64,000 nt of DNA, from positions 1 to 64,000 of the forward strand of contig CAUAAZ010000009.1 in assembly GCA_958427145.1 (NCBI GenBank), in the 5' to 3' direction. The stretch is from an uncultured Collinsella sp. Lineage in GTDB: Bacteria > Actinomycetota > Coriobacteriia > Coriobacteriales > Coriobacteriaceae. The position numbers and the translations under genes were made by a program. The notes under the pieces are model-generated. The model was not told the origin of the DNA and made no database searches. It saw only the letters and a list, made by a program, of their open reading frames with translations. Positions 42,343 through 51,036 of this stretch are shown piece after piece. The stretch's first letter is position 1; the number at the start of each line of letters is the position of its first letter.

Positions 42343-42419
42343 TGGTAGCCCGTACCAGATTCGAACTGGTGATCTCCGCCTTGAGAGGGCGGCGTCCTAA
42401 ACCGCTAGACGAACGGGCC
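42343..42419 (-). tRNA. tRNA-Glu (anticodon CTC), downstream copy
   Basis: The 77-base gene folds as a cloverleaf: acceptor GGCCCGT/ACGGGCT, anticodon stem CCGCC/GGCGG with loop CTCTCAA (anticodon CTC), and a T-arm with GTTCGAATC. The 3' CCA is encoded. It is identical to the copy at 42442-42518. Confidence 0.93.
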
Positions 42420-42441
42420 ATAAGCCTCAGCAGAAAAGAAG

Positions 42442-42518
42442 TGGTAGCCCGTACCAGATTCGAACTGGTGATCTCCGCCTTGAGAGGGCGGCGTCCTAAA
42501 CCGCTAGACGAACGGGCC
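42442..42518 (-). tRNA. tRNA-Glu (anticodon CTC), upstream copy
   Basis: Identical to the 42343-42419 gene over all 77 bases, including the encoded CCA. The two are separated by a 22-base spacer and share one terminator, so they are probably cotranscribed. Confidence 0.93.
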
Positions 42519-42645
42519 ACATGACATCTGCACTGCCGTGCTGCGTGGAAATATATTACGGGACAAAAAACGTCAGCGCAAGAAGAAATTCCAAATTGCC
42601 GAAAAATTGTCGGCAGGTTATGGAACACGCAGGTAAACTGGGTAG

Positions 42646-44040
42646 CTAATTCAAGTTGAGATGGACCAAAAGAGCTTCGCGATCGTTGGGAATGTTGTCT
42701 TCGATCACGGCGTCGAGGGCGGAGTTGAGAAGCTGACCCAGTTCCGGCCCAGGCTTGACTCCGACACGGATCAGGTCGCCGCCGTTGATGGCGAGCATCT
42801 TGAGCGTATAGGGCTCCCCTGCCTTCAGCAGCTCGTGCGCCATCGCGCGCATCTCCTCAATCGTCTCAACGTAATAGAAGCACGATGGGGCCTTGCCAAG
42901 CGTGTCAGCACGCTTGAGGTCCATGAGCTCGTCAATCAGGCGGGCCGTGTCGACGCCCTCACCCGAAAGCGCGCGCATCATATTGAGCAGGCAGGAGCGC
43001 TCGGGGCGCAGCGGCTTATCGTGATATTTGATGAGCAGGCAAACGTCGCGCACCAGGTCGTGCGAGAGTGCCAGGCGATCCATAATGACGCGCGCTTTCT
43101 TGGCGCCGAGCTCGGGATGACCGTAGAAGTGTCCGCTGCCGGCGTGATCGACCGTAAAGCACTCGGGCTTGGAGACATCGTGCAAAAACGCCGCCCACAT
43201 AAGGCTCGACGATGGCGCGACGCCGTCGCACAGCGCCAGCTCCCCTGCCACCGTCAGCACACGGGCGATATGCTCGTAGACGTTAAACGCATGGTAGACA
43301 CTTCGCTGATCAAACCCGCGACCCGCTGCCAACTCGGGCACAGCGGCACAGATGAGCTCGGGATAGCGAAGCATCGCGTCTCCCCCATGACCGGTCGAAA
43401 GAATGCCCTCGAGCTCAATACCCACACGCTCGCGCGCCACGGCATCGAGCAGCGGCGCGCACTCGGCAAGCGCACGCTTAGTCTCGGGCTCAATCATAAA
43501 GTCCAGACGGCAGGCAAAGCGCACCGCACGCAGCATGCGCAGGGCGTCCTCGTTAAAGCGACGCTTGGGATCACCGACGGCACGAATCAGCTTGCGGTCC
43601 AGGTCGCCCTGGCCGTCGTAGCGGTCAACCAGGCCGCGCTCGGGATGCCACGCCATGCCATTGACGGTAAAGTCGCGGCGCGCCAAATCGTCCTCAAGCG
43701 AAGCGGCACGCTCCACACTCTGGGGATGACGACCGTCGGTATAGAAGCCGTCCAGACGGTAGGTGGTGACCTCAATGCGCTCGCCATCGCAAATAGCCGT
43801 GATTCCGCCAAATTTAATGCCCGACTCCACAACCGCGATGCCGGCGGCCTCGAGCGCCGCTTTGGACTCCTGCCACAGGCCGCTACAGCACATATCAACA
43901 TCGTGGCTGGGGCGCCCCATCAGGGCGTCGCGCACCCAACCGCCTACGTACCAAGCCTCAAGACCGGCTGCTTCGAGCGAACGCAGGACACGCAGGGAGG
44001 CATCGGACGGTTGAGTACCGTTGAGCGAAACATTGCACAT
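42646..44040 (-). CDS. cca: CCA-adding tRNA nucleotidyltransferase / poly(A)-polymerase-family protein with HD domain
   Basis: Adds or repairs the 3' CCA of tRNAs. The 464-residue protein has the class II head motif YVGGWVRDALMGRPSHDVDM with catalytic Asp residues. RRDFTVNGMAWH and RRFNEDALRMLRAVRFA follow. The C-terminal half contains an HD-type domain (AAFLHDVSKP, then HDLVRDVCLLIKYH). The start at 44040 (MCNVSLNGT) has a CAGGAGG site eight bases upstream; a GTG at 44058 overlaps that site. It lies just upstream of the tRNA-Glu pair, whose CCA is already encoded, so the enzyme acts there mainly in repair. Confidence 0.92.
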   Translation of the reverse strand: MCNVSLNGTQPSDASLRVLRSLEAAGLEAWYVGGWVRDALMGRPSHDVDMCCSGLWQESKAALEAAGIAVVESGIKFGGITAICDGERIEVTTYRLDGFYTDGRHPQSVERAASLEDDLARRDFTVNGMAWHPERGLVDRYDGQGDLDRKLIRAVGDPKRRFNEDALRMLRAVRFACRLDFMIEPETKRALAECAPLLDAVARERVGIELEGILSTGHGGDAMLRYPELICAAVPELAAGRGFDQRSVYHAFNVYEHIARVLTVAGELALCDGVAPSSSLMWAAFLHDVSKPECFTVDHAGSGHFYGHPELGAKKARVIMDRLALSHDLVRDVCLLIKYHDKPLRPERSCLLNMMRALSGEGVDTARLIDELMDLKRADTLGKAPSCFYYVETIEEMRAMAHELLKAGEPYTLKMLAINGGDLIRVGVKPGPELGQLLNSALDAVIEDNIPNDREALLVHLNLN

Positions 44041-44176
44041 GCCTATGGCCTCCTGCACTTTTGAGCGTTAATCGAGGGTTCTCAAGAAGTCTAACAAGAA
44101 ACGAGAAAGTGCGCACACGCAATCGCGTCATCGATTCGATAAAACGAGACAGCGACGCCATATGCGTTCAGTGCAC

Positions 44177-44213
44177 AAAAAAACACCCGCCTCGGAAATC
44201 CAAAGCGGGTGTT
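44177..44213 (-). terminator. Terminator of the first 1-phosphofructokinase gene
   Basis: On the minus strand, AACACCCGC pairs with GCGGGTGTT around a 14-base loop, followed by a run of T residues. Confidence 0.85.
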
Positions 44214-44235
44214 CGGCAACGAAGTATCGATGCGG

Positions 44236-45168
44236 CTAGCAGACCTGGCGAACCTCGATGTGCTTCTTATATTCGTCCACCTTGGCAAAATCACCCAAAC
44301 CAGGGCACTCGACCACGTTGGCGCCAGTGGCCATCGAAAGGCGCAGGGCGTCCTCGACGCGCTCGGGGGCGTCGTGCCACACGGACAGGAAGGCAGCGAG
44401 CGAGGAATCGCCGGCACACACCGTCGACAGCAGCTTGACGTCGAAGGTGCGGTTAGCAAACCAGATGTGCTTGCCGTTGGAGAAGTACGCACCGGCACCG
44501 CCGAGGGTCAGCAGCACGTTCTTGGCGCCCTTGGCATGAAGCTCAGCCATTGCGCCCTTGACGGACTCATCGTCGCCACCGCTCACCTTAATGCCAAAGA
44601 TGTCAAGCAGCTCGTCGTCATTGGGCTTGATCAGCAGCGGCTCCATGGCAATGAGGTCTGCCAGCTGATGGCTCGAGATGTCTAGGACGAACTCGGCCCC
44701 CTTGGCCTTGACGCGGCGAAGGACCTCGGCCAGGAAGCCCTCGGAAGTGTTGGGAGGCAGCGAGCCGCTGATGACCAGGCAGGTCATGTCATCGAGCGAA
44801 TCGATGAGCTCAAACATCTCCTGCTCGTTGGCCTCGTTGATGGCGGCACCGGCGTTGACCATGTTGTACTCCGTGTCGGGGCCGGCATTGAGGAACACGT
44901 TGACGCGCGTGATGCCGTCGGTCCACACGGGCTTGACGGGCACGCCCAGGGCCTCGGCGCCCTTAACGATAAACTCGCCCGAGAAGCCGGCGAAGAAACC
45001 CAGGATCGTGGTGTCGACACCGTAGTGGTCAAGCGTAAACGAGACATTGAGGCCCTTGCCGTTGGGCGTGTAGACGGCGTTGCGGGTACGCGTGACGGTG
45101 TTGGCAGCAAGACCGTCACAGGCGATGTTGTAGTCAATGGCGGGATTTGCAGTGAGCGTGTAAATCAT
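44236..45168 (-). CDS. fruK: 1-phosphofructokinase (PfkB family), paralogue 1
   Basis: Phosphorylates fructose-1-phosphate, the product of the fructose PTS, to fructose-1,6-bisphosphate. The 310-residue protein opens MIYTLTANPAIDYNI and has NGKGLNVSFTL near residue 40. VISGSLPPNTS and LLIKPNDDELLDIFG follow. The catalytic loop reads VCAGDSSLAAF, so the first Gly of the usual GAGD is Cys, while the Asp base is kept. A GAAAGGA site precedes the ATG at 45168. It follows its paralogue after a terminator, so it probably has its own promoter. A tagatose-6-phosphate kinase role is an alternative. Confidence 0.85.
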   Translation of the reverse strand: MIYTLTANPAIDYNIACDGLAANTVTRTRNAVYTPNGKGLNVSFTLDHYGVDTTILGFFAGFSGEFIVKGAEALGVPVKPVWTDGITRVNVFLNAGPDTEYNMVNAGAAINEANEQEMFELIDSLDDMTCLVISGSLPPNTSEGFLAEVLRRVKAKGAEFVLDISSHQLADLIAMEPLLIKPNDDELLDIFGIKVSGGDDESVKGAMAELHAKGAKNVLLTLGGAGAYFSNGKHIWFANRTFDVKLLSTVCAGDSSLAAFLSVWHDAPERVEDALRLSMATGANVVECPGLGDFAKVDEYKKHIEVRQVC

Positions 45169-45298
45169 GAATGTTCCTTTCACGAAGCAACGTGTTAATG
45201 AAAGTGTATTCCACGCATCGGTAAAAGGCTAGGGCAACTCGGTGAACGGTGTGGAAGCGATGAAGTACGGCGGGACACCTCTCCCCCGTGGCGGAACA

Positions 45299-45328
45299 AA
45301 AAGGCGCCCCGGCCGAAACCGGGGCGCC
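45299..45328 (-). terminator. Terminator of the second 1-phosphofructokinase gene
   Basis: A ten-base-pair GC-rich stem GGCGCCCCGG/CCGGGGCGCC is followed on the minus strand by TTTTTG. It separates the two kinase genes. Confidence 0.88.
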
Positions 45329-45356
45329 GCATGCGCACGAATATGTCGCGTTTCGA

Positions 45357-46289
45357 TTACTGACGATCGAGCTTGCGGACGGCAACGCGCTTGCTGTACT
45401 CGTCGACGTGACCGAAGTCGCCGATGCCGACGGACTCGGCAACGTTGGCGCCGGTGGCCATAGCGAGCTTCATGGCCTCCTCGACGTTGTCGCGATCCCT
45501 GTACCACTTGTGCAGGAACGCAGCGAGGGTGCAGTCGCCGGCGCAGACAGAAGAAACCAGCTTGATGTTGAACTCACGCTTGGCGTACCAGATGTCCTCG
45601 CCGTTGGAGAAGTAAGCGTCGCCGCGGCTACCACGGGTGAGCAGCACGTTCTGAACGCCGGCGTCGTGAGCCATCTTCATGGCAACGCGGACCTCGTCGT
45701 CGGTGTCGACCGGCACGCCGAAGATAGCCTTCATCTCGTGATGGTTCGGCTTGATGAGCAGCGGCTTCTTGTGAGCGAGCTCCTTGAGCTTATCGGAGGA
45801 CAGGTCCAGGACGACGTCGGCGCCACGGGCCTGAGCGTGCTCCATGACCTTAGCCAGGAAGTCAGGCGTAGCTTTGGGAGGCACGGAGCCGGAAACGATC
45901 AGGCACTCGAGATCGCCCGCGGTGTCCAGGATGTTGTAGAGCTCCTCCTGGTGCTGCGGCGTAATAGGAGCACCGGGGTTGAGGATGCCGTACTCGTGCT
46001 GGCCATCGTTGACGTAGGTGTTGATGCGCGTGATACCGTCGGTCCAGACCGGGCGGCAGAGGCAACCCAGGTTCATGACCTCCTCGACGATGAACTTGCC
46101 CGTGAAGCCGGCGAAGAAGCCGAGCGCGACGGTGTCGACGCCCATCTTCTTAAAGGCGAAGGACACGTCGAGGCCCTTGCCGTTAGCCGTGTAGCTGGCC
46201 GAGCCGGTGCGGACGTTCTCGTCGGGCTCGAGCGGAGAGCTCGAAACCGTCATGTCGACAGCCGGGTTAGCGGTTAGCGTGTAGAACAT
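45357..46289 (-). CDS. fruK: 1-phosphofructokinase (PfkB family), paralogue 2
   Basis: Same family and predicted reaction as the gene at 44236-45168; both are 310 residues and align without large gaps. It opens MFYTLTANPAVDMTV, with NGKGLDVSFAF, IVSGSVPPKATPDF and LLIKPNHHEMKAIFG. The catalytic loop is VCAGDCTLAAF, again with Cys for the first Gly of GAGD. It lies 74 bases downstream of ptsI on the same strand, so it may be part of a ptsH-ptsI-fruK transcript. Two copies next to one PTS may differ in substrate (fructose-1-phosphate versus tagatose- or other ketose phosphates) or in regulation. Confidence 0.85.
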   Translation of the reverse strand: MFYTLTANPAVDMTVSSSPLEPDENVRTGSASYTANGKGLDVSFAFKKMGVDTVALGFFAGFTGKFIVEEVMNLGCLCRPVWTDGITRINTYVNDGQHEYGILNPGAPITPQHQEELYNILDTAGDLECLIVSGSVPPKATPDFLAKVMEHAQARGADVVLDLSSDKLKELAHKKPLLIKPNHHEMKAIFGVPVDTDDEVRVAMKMAHDAGVQNVLLTRGSRGDAYFSNGEDIWYAKREFNIKLVSSVCAGDCTLAAFLHKWYRDRDNVEEAMKLAMATGANVAESVGIGDFGHVDEYSKRVAVRKLDRQ

Positions 46290-46316
46290 TTACAGTACCC
46301 CCTGTATATGTGAGGG

Positions 46317-46344
46317 CCGCGTGGCCGGCCCATTCCAACCACGC
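46317..46344 (-). terminator. Possible hairpin between ptsI and the downstream kinase gene
   Basis: CCGCGTGG/CCACGCGG form an eight-base-pair stem in the 74-base gap. There is no T-run, so it may only attenuate read-through. Confidence 0.4.
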
Positions 46345-46363
46345 GGTTACCTCTGATACCAAA

Positions 46364-48067
46364 TTAGCGAGCTGCGGACTCGAGCAGTGCCTTGACCTCG
46401 GCGGCGGTGTTGCAGGCGAGTGCCTTCTCGGCGAGCTCGTCGCACTCGGCCTTGGTCCACTGGCTGATAGTCTTGCGGGCGCGCAGGATCGACGGAGCGC
46501 TCATCGAGAACTCCTCCAGGCCCCAGCTGATCAGCAGCGGCTCGAGCAGCGGATCGGCAGCGGCCTCGCCGCACATACCGACCATGATGCCGGCCTTCAC
46601 GCCGCTCTCGATGATGTTCTTGAGCGAGCGGAGCACGGCGGGATAGTAAACCTGGTACAGGTTGGAGATGGTGTCGTTACCACGGTCGGCGCACATGGTG
46701 TAGCCGATCAGGTCGTTGGAGCCGATGGAGAAGAAGTCGGCGACCTCGGCAAGACGGTCTGCGAGCAGCGAGGCGGCAGGCGTCTCGACCATGATGCCGA
46801 CCTCGATGTTCTCGTTGAACTTGCGCCCCTCTTCGGTCAGCTCGGCCTTGCACTGCTCGACGAGCTCCTTGACAGCCAAGACCTCCTCGACGCAGGTGAC
46901 GAGCGGGATCATGATCTTGACGTCACCGAAGGCGCTAGCGCGCAGCAGAGCGCGGAGCTGGACCTTGTACTGGTCGGGATTGGCCAAGCAGTAACGCACG
47001 GCGCGGAAGCCCATGAAGGGGTTGTCTTCCTTGACCATATGCAGATACGGAATCTCCTTGTCGCCACCCACATCGAGCGTGCGGATGATGACCGGAGCAC
47101 CCTTGAGCGCGCTGGCGACCTTACGGTAGGCGTTGAACTGCTCCTCCTCGGAAGGAAGCTCAGCAGAGTCCATGAACAGGAACTCGGAGCGGAACAGACC
47201 GATAGCCTCGGCGTCGTGATCGAGCGCGTTGGGCACGTCATCGGGGTTACCGATGTTGCAGGCGATGATCTTCTTGATGCCATCAGCAGTCACGGACGGC
47301 TTGCCACGGAAGGCCTCGAGGGCTGCCTTCTCGGCAGCGAAGGCCTCGGCCTTGGCGGTGTAGGCAGCGAGCGTCTCCTCGTCGGGATCGGCCTCAACGA
47401 TACCCTTGCCACCGTCGACGACAACGGTCATACCGTTGCGCAGCGCGGTGCAGCTGTTGGAAACCGAAAGGACAGCCGGGATCTCGAGGGCGCGCGCAAT
47501 GATCGCGGAGTGCGACGTGCGGCCACCGGTCTCGGTGACGATACCGGCAACGTGGGCCTTATCGATCGTGGCGGTCATAGACGGCGTGAGGTCGTGCACG
47601 ACAACGACGGTGTTCTCGGGCAGGACGGAGAGGTCGACGACCTCCTTGCCCAGCAGCTCGGCCAGAATACCGGTGCGGATGTCGGCGATGTCGGCCGCGC
47701 GCAGACGGAACATCTCGTCGTCCATGGACAGGAACATGTTCTCGAACATGGTCGAGGTGTCCATGAGCGCCTGCTCGGCGCAGGTGCCGCCGTCAATGGC
47801 GGCGTTGATGGCGTCAGTCATGCCCGGGTCCTGAGCCAGGACAATGTGTCCGCTCATGATCTCGGCCTCGGCCTCGCCCACCGTCTCCTTCATGTGGTCG
47901 GCCTGAGCCTGGGTCTTCTCGCAGAAGACCGAAAGAGCGGACTGATAGCGCTCCTTCTCTGCTGCCGAATCAGCAACCTCGTGCGGCTCAAATGTCAAGT
48001 CGGGATCGACGGCGACCATGACGGTGCCGATACCGATGCCCTCGGAAGCGTTGACTCCCTGATACAT
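46364..48067 (-). CDS. ptsI: PTS enzyme I (phosphoenolpyruvate-protein phosphotransferase)
   Basis: Takes phosphate from phosphoenolpyruvate and passes it to HPr. The 567-residue protein opens MYQGVNASEGIGIG. It has the phosphorylated His186 in TGGRTSHSAIIARA, the PEP-binding region (GLFRSEFLFMD, then IRTLDVGGDKEIPYL) and FFSIGSNDLIGYTM. The active-site Cys is in MVGMCGEAAAD. Two ATGs lie close together. The one at 48067 is six bases from the AGAGGA site, while that at 48073 touches it, so I prefer 48067. It is downstream of ptsH, with a terminator hairpin between them. Confidence 0.95.
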   Translation of the reverse strand: MYQGVNASEGIGIGTVMVAVDPDLTFEPHEVADSAAEKERYQSALSVFCEKTQAQADHMKETVGEAEAEIMSGHIVLAQDPGMTDAINAAIDGGTCAEQALMDTSTMFENMFLSMDDEMFRLRAADIADIRTGILAELLGKEVVDLSVLPENTVVVVHDLTPSMTATIDKAHVAGIVTETGGRTSHSAIIARALEIPAVLSVSNSCTALRNGMTVVVDGGKGIVEADPDEETLAAYTAKAEAFAAEKAALEAFRGKPSVTADGIKKIIACNIGNPDDVPNALDHDAEAIGLFRSEFLFMDSAELPSEEEQFNAYRKVASALKGAPVIIRTLDVGGDKEIPYLHMVKEDNPFMGFRAVRYCLANPDQYKVQLRALLRASAFGDVKIMIPLVTCVEEVLAVKELVEQCKAELTEEGRKFNENIEVGIMVETPAASLLADRLAEVADFFSIGSNDLIGYTMCADRGNDTISNLYQVYYPAVLRSLKNIIESGVKAGIMVGMCGEAAADPLLEPLLISWGLEEFSMSAPSILRARKTISQWTKAECDELAEKALACNTAAEVKALLESAAR

Positions 48068-48125
48068 TCCCATTCCTCTCTCCGTGTCATGTGATAAAGC
48101 GTTTTGCCATATCCATGACAAAAGA

Positions 48126-48155
48126 GCGCAGCTACCTTACAACAGGTCACTGCGC
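48126..48155 (-). terminator. Terminator between ptsH and ptsI
   Basis: GCGCAG/CTGCGC with an inner ACCT/AGGT helix, followed on the minus strand by TCTTTTG. It may terminate part of the ptsH transcripts so that HPr is made in excess over enzyme I. Confidence 0.7.
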
Positions 48156-48200
48156 CCCCAAATATGAACTTAGTTGTTCAACATGCGACCCGTTTGAGTT

Positions 48201-48464
48201 CTACTCGCCAAGACCGCTCTTGATGAGCTCGATGGCAGCAGCCAGAGCCTCGGCCTCGTCAGCGCCGTCGCACTTGACCTCGACCTCGGTACCGCAGGGG
48301 ATACCAGCAGCCATGAGGGCCATCGGGGACTTGCCGTTGACCTCCTTCTCGGGGGTGACGACCGTCACGTCACAGGCGTACTTGCCCATGGTGGAGGCGA
48401 ACAGACCAGCCGGACGCATGTGCAGACCCTGAGGATTAACGAGGGTAGCCTTCTCAGAAACCAT
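48201..48464 (-). CDS. ptsH: PTS phosphocarrier protein HPr
   Basis: Small cytosolic carrier between enzyme I and the sugar-specific EII proteins. The 87-residue protein has the phosphorylated His15 in GLHMRPAG and the regulatory Ser46 in VNGKSPMALMA. Ser46 implies control by an HPr kinase, as in Gram-positive bacteria; that gene is not in the window. An AAAGGAG site precedes the ATG at 48464. The 547-base region upstream carries a nested hairpin element and a repeat. Confidence 0.95.
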   Translation of the reverse strand: MVSEKATLVNPQGLHMRPAGLFASTMGKYACDVTVVTPEKEVNGKSPMALMAAGIPCGTEVEVKCDGADEAEALAAAIELIKSGLGE

Positions 48465-48601
48465 AATTGACTCCTTTTTGTGTTTAACCCCTGTCATGCA
48501 TGTGGCAGGAGTCAGATTCACGACGTTGTTTATATTAACTCACATCAAACGGTTTTTCATTGTGTTTCAGACGAATTATTGGACAGATGTGTTTGTCGTC
48601 C

Positions 48602-48753
48602 GCTTGCTCGCCCACAGAGGGCCGGGCGCGGCCTGTGAGATTTCCTGCTCTACAGTCCTGCTCGCACGAAGAGCACATTAAGTGCTCTTCGGCTCGTGCG
48701 GAACTCGCGATAAATCTCACAGGCCGCGCACGGGCCCCTGTGGGCGAGCAAGC
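48602..48753 (-). other. Nested hairpin element, copy 2 (candidate structured RNA or mobile repeat)
   Basis: The outer arms (GCTTGCTCGCCCACAG at 48602-48617 with its complement at 48738-48753, then GCGGCCTGTGAGATTT at 48628-48643 with its complement at 48712-48727) make a long stem unrelated in sequence to the outer stem of copy 1. The inner core matches copy 1 on the minus strand: CGCACGAGCC, a nine-base-pair helix GAAGAGCAC/GTGCTCTTC, the TTAAT loop and GTGCGAGCAGGACTGT. Three base pairs of the inner helix differ between copies and all are compensated. Relative to ptsH it is in the sense orientation, as copy 1 is relative to the serine dehydratase gene. Confidence 0.6.
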
Positions 48754-48857
48754 TGCGGAAACCCAGTCGGTCCAAAGTAATGTCGGCTGAAAGGAATTCT
48801 GGCTGATGATCTGTTCGCGACAAAGACTCGATAGGCAGTTCCCTCTATGCCCTTTTG

Positions 48858-48928
48858 TAAGTTGCGGTGAAATAGGGACTGAATTTGGGGTTGAATCGTT
48901 TAAACAGCCCCTATTTCACCGCAACTTA
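48858..48928. repeat. Intergenic repeat family A, paired copy
   Basis: The arms TAAGTTGCGGTGAAATAGGG and CCCTATTTCACCGCAACTTA are a perfect inverted repeat around a 31-base spacer. It lies between the fruA terminator and the nested hairpin upstream of ptsH. Confidence 0.88.
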
Positions 48929-48941
48929 TGGGAGGGATAGA

Positions 48942-48977
48942 AAAAGGCGGGGGCTCCTGGTGGAGTCCTCGCCTTTT
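48942..48977 (-). terminator. Terminator of fruA
   Basis: On the minus strand, AAGGCGAGGACTCC pairs with GGAGCCCCCGCCTT around a short loop, with T residues following. Confidence 0.75.
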
Positions 48978-49011
48978 GTACAGAGGGCGATGTTATTCGC
49001 GTACCGTGGAA

Positions 49012-51015
49012 TTAGACCAAGCGGGCGTTGATCGTCTTGGCGATCTCGGCGGCGTCGGTGGAACCCTTGACGGTGGCACGGAAGTCCTCGTCCATGAGCG
49101 CCTCGGCGACCTTGGACAGGATCTTGAGGTGCGTGGTGCCGGCCTGTGCACCGGGGATGAGCAGGGCAATAGCCACGTTGACGGGAGCGCCGTCCATGGT
49201 GTCCCAACCGGTCACACCGGACTCGTCCTTGACGACGATGACGGCAGCCTCGGTAATGGCGTCGGACTTGGCATGCGGGATGGCGAAGCCCTCCATCATG
49301 CCCGTGGTGCCCTCGGCCTCGCGGGCCAGGAAGGCGTTCATCACGGCGTCGGCGTCGCTGGCGATACCGGCCTTGACAGCCTGGTTGGAAACGAAGCTCA
49401 GAGCCTCGTCACGAGAAGCGAAGTCCTCGGCGACAAAGACATTCTCGACCTTCACGAAGTCGGCAGCCTCGGCCTTGGGGGCCTCGACGGCAGCGGCCTT
49501 GGGAGCCTCAACCGGCTTGGCTGCAGGAGCGGCCTTCTGATTCTTCTCGAAGTCGTACTTCTTGAAGGCCACGAACAGGATGCCACCGACCACAGCGCCG
49601 ATGAGGATAGCGAGGACCCAAAGCGGACCGTTCTCGACAACGGGCAGGACCAGGAAGCCACCGTGAGGCGCCGGATCGTGAACGTTGAACATAATGGTCA
49701 GGATCGAAGCGATAGAGGAACCGAACATCATGATGGGCATGACGGGCCAGATGTTCTTGGTCATGAACGGAATGGCGCCCTCGGTGATGTGGGTGCAACC
49801 AAGGATGAGGTTGACGACACCGGCGTCGTGATCCTCCTGGCTGAAGTACTTCTTGCCGACAACGACGGCAAAGGTGGTGATCAGCGGCGGAACGATGCAG
49901 GCGGCGGAGACGGCAGCCATGAAGTTGGTGCCGAAGTTGTAGGTATCGGTGCCAACACCAGCAGCCAGAGCCTCGGTGAGCATAGCGGTACCGGTGACAT
50001 AAGCAGCCTTGTTGACCGGGCCGCCCATGTCAAAGGCGCACATGCAGCCAATGGCAAGACCCAGGACAACGGCGCCAGAGGCGGACAGGCCCTTGAGGAA
50101 GTCCATCATGGCGGTGTTGATGGCAGCCATGGGGCCGGAAATGCCGAGCATGACCAGGCCGACGATAGCCGTCGAGAACAGCGGGTACAGGAAGATAGCC
50201 TTGAGGCCGTCCAGGTTCTTGGGCAGACCGGCAAAGACCTTCTCGAGCAGCAGGATGACATAGCCGGCGAGGAAGCCACCGACGATGCCGCCCAGGAAGC
50301 CGAAGCCCACGCCGGCGCCACCGGCGTCGATCATGCCAGTCTCGGCGTTAACAGGCAGGCCCTGGATGGCGATCATACCGGCAACAAAACCGGGGACGAG
50401 CGCCGGGCGCTTGCCGATGGACTCGGCAATATAGGCGGAAAGCACCGGAACCATGAGGTTCATGGCGATGCCGCCGATGATCTTGAGCATCGCAGCAAAG
50501 CTGTTGTAGTCAGACGCCGTCGAATCGAAGGACGTAATGCCCCACAGGAACGAAACGGCGGTCAGAACACCACCGGCAACAACGAAGACCAGCATATGGC
50601 TGACGCCGTTCATGAGGTGCTTGTAGATGACGTGGCCGATGGACTCCTTCTCCTCGACCTCATCCTCGACATCGGCAGCGGCTGCAACCGTGCTGTCGCC
50701 CTTGGCGGCGAGCGCGCGGTCAATCAGCTTACCGGCGGCCTCAGCGGACAGGGCCTTGGAAACACCAACGGAAACCATGGGCTTACCGGCGAAACGCTCA
50801 GCCTGGACATCCTTGTCGGCTGCGACGACGACGGCCTTGGCACCAGCGATCTCACTCTTGGTGAGCTCGTTCTCGACACCGACCTGGCCATGAGTCTCGA
50901 CCTTAATGGTCAGACCGCGCTCGGCAGCTGCCTTCTCCAGCGCCTCCTTCGCCATGAAGGTGTGCGCAATGCCGGTCGGGCAACCGGTCGCGGCGATGAT
51001 GTCAAACTTAGCCAT
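49012..51015 (-). CDS. fruA: Fructose-type PTS enzyme II, domain order B-C-A
   Basis: Imports and phosphorylates fructose or a related sugar. The 667-residue protein begins with an EIIB domain (Cys12 in ATGCPTGIAHT). A linker and the polytopic EIIC domain follow (about residues 130-480, with FDMGGPVNKAAYVTGTAM and HITEGAIPFMTKN). An Ala/Pro/Lys linker leads to EIIA (His in MMEGFAIPHAKSD). All three phosphotransfer domains are on one chain, so only HPr and enzyme I are needed in addition. An AAGGAGG site precedes the ATG at 51015. The gene is divergent from the RpiR regulator; the 1-phosphofructokinases lie beyond ptsHI. Confidence 0.93.
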   Translation of the reverse strand: MAKFDIIAATGCPTGIAHTFMAKEALEKAAAERGLTIKVETHGQVGVENELTKSEIAGAKAVVVAADKDVQAERFAGKPMVSVGVSKALSAEAAGKLIDRALAAKGDSTVAAAADVEDEVEEKESIGHVIYKHLMNGVSHMLVFVVAGGVLTAVSFLWGITSFDSTASDYNSFAAMLKIIGGIAMNLMVPVLSAYIAESIGKRPALVPGFVAGMIAIQGLPVNAETGMIDAGGAGVGFGFLGGIVGGFLAGYVILLLEKVFAGLPKNLDGLKAIFLYPLFSTAIVGLVMLGISGPMAAINTAMMDFLKGLSASGAVVLGLAIGCMCAFDMGGPVNKAAYVTGTAMLTEALAAGVGTDTYNFGTNFMAAVSAACIVPPLITTFAVVVGKKYFSQEDHDAGVVNLILGCTHITEGAIPFMTKNIWPVMPIMMFGSSIASILTIMFNVHDPAPHGGFLVLPVVENGPLWVLAILIGAVVGGILFVAFKKYDFEKNQKAAPAAKPVEAPKAAAVEAPKAEAADFVKVENVFVAEDFASRDEALSFVSNQAVKAGIASDADAVMNAFLAREAEGTTGMMEGFAIPHAKSDAITEAAVIVVKDESGVTGWDTMDGAPVNVAIALLIPGAQAGTTHLKILSKVAEALMDEDFRATVKGSTDAAEIAKTINARLV

Positions 51016-51036
51016 GTGTCCCTCCTTCTTGAGTAC

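Larger units (their letters stand above)
48465..49011. other. Intergenic region upstream of ptsH
   Basis: The 547 bases contain, from ptsH outward, an imperfect palindrome in the leader (CCTGTCATGCATGTGGCAGG, 48490-48509), an A+T-rich stretch likely to hold the ptsH promoter, and the nested hairpin element (48602-48753). Beyond these lie a family A repeat pair (48858-48928) and the fruA terminator. No gene is seen. Confidence 0.6.

Noticed and set aside
42345..42530. Plus- and minus-strand frames with duplicated peptides around 42.2-42.6 kb
   Set aside because: The duplication is the two identical tRNA-Glu genes read as protein.
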